Source: Gymnorhina tibicen
Taxonomy: Eukaryota; Chordata; Aves; Passeriformes; Artamidae
Assembly (NCBI GenBank): GCA_013399875.1
Contig: VXAZ01008283.1
Location: forward strand, 434,001-498,000
Length of the DNA: 64,000 bases
Reading direction: 5' to 3'
Below are positions 63,950-64,000 of the stretch, piece after piece. The notes under the pieces were generated by a model. It searched no databases, had not been told where the DNA came from, and saw nothing but the letters and a program-made list of their open reading frames with translations. Both the position numbers and the translations under genes were made by a program. Each line of letters begins with the position of its first letter. Position 1 is the stretch's first letter.

Positions 63950-64000
63950 CTGTTGGTGCAGAGAAAAAGAGTTATTGCTTTTCCTAAACTGCTATTGGAT

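Overview
The window is vertebrate nuclear DNA, very probably from a bird and likely a passerine. The evidence is GT-AG-spliced exons spread over about 43 kb, CR1 LINE tails with the avian TATGATTCT-type end, an endogenous-retrovirus solo LTR, and AT-rich introns. No prokaryotic features are present.

One gene dominates: NRCAM (neuronal cell adhesion molecule, L1 family), on the minus strand. Twenty coding exons can be placed with splice sites and phases that join without a frame error. They run from the second half of Ig4 (63806-63949) through Ig5, Ig6, five fibronectin type III domains, the transmembrane segment (33357-33488), a first cytoplasmic exon (31102-31180) and the last coding exon with the ankyrin-binding FIGQY motif and the C-terminal NSFV (21281-21518). 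The 3'UTR follows, probably to about 19150. The 5' part of the gene (signal peptide, Ig1-3) lies beyond the right edge. Positions 1 to about 19150 are downstream intergenic DNA with no gene I can support.

The outstanding feature is an intact reading frame of about 610 codons at 27459-29298, on the NRCAM strand, inside the intron before the last exon. Its C-terminal half reads like the Gag of DIRS1-type tyrosine-recombinase retrotransposons, the same source family as the LAP2-alpha-specific exon of TMPO. A good 3' splice site lies directly at its start and its phase exactly matches the upstream NRCAM exon. An AATAAA signal lies about 80 bases past its stop codon. The sequence therefore predicts an NRCAM isoform in which the ankyrin- and PDZ-binding tail is replaced by a Gag/LAP2-alpha-like tail. 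A second, stronger-looking acceptor about 220 bases upstream (exon start 29516) is also in the NRCAM phase.

The remaining content is repeats: a solo LTR of about 1.2 kb with 6-bp target duplications and an assembly gap inside it (40707-41937), a CR1 3' end (60606-61022), a CR1 scrap 20-odd bases from a splice donor (49685-49750), and short AT- or CA-rich simple repeats.
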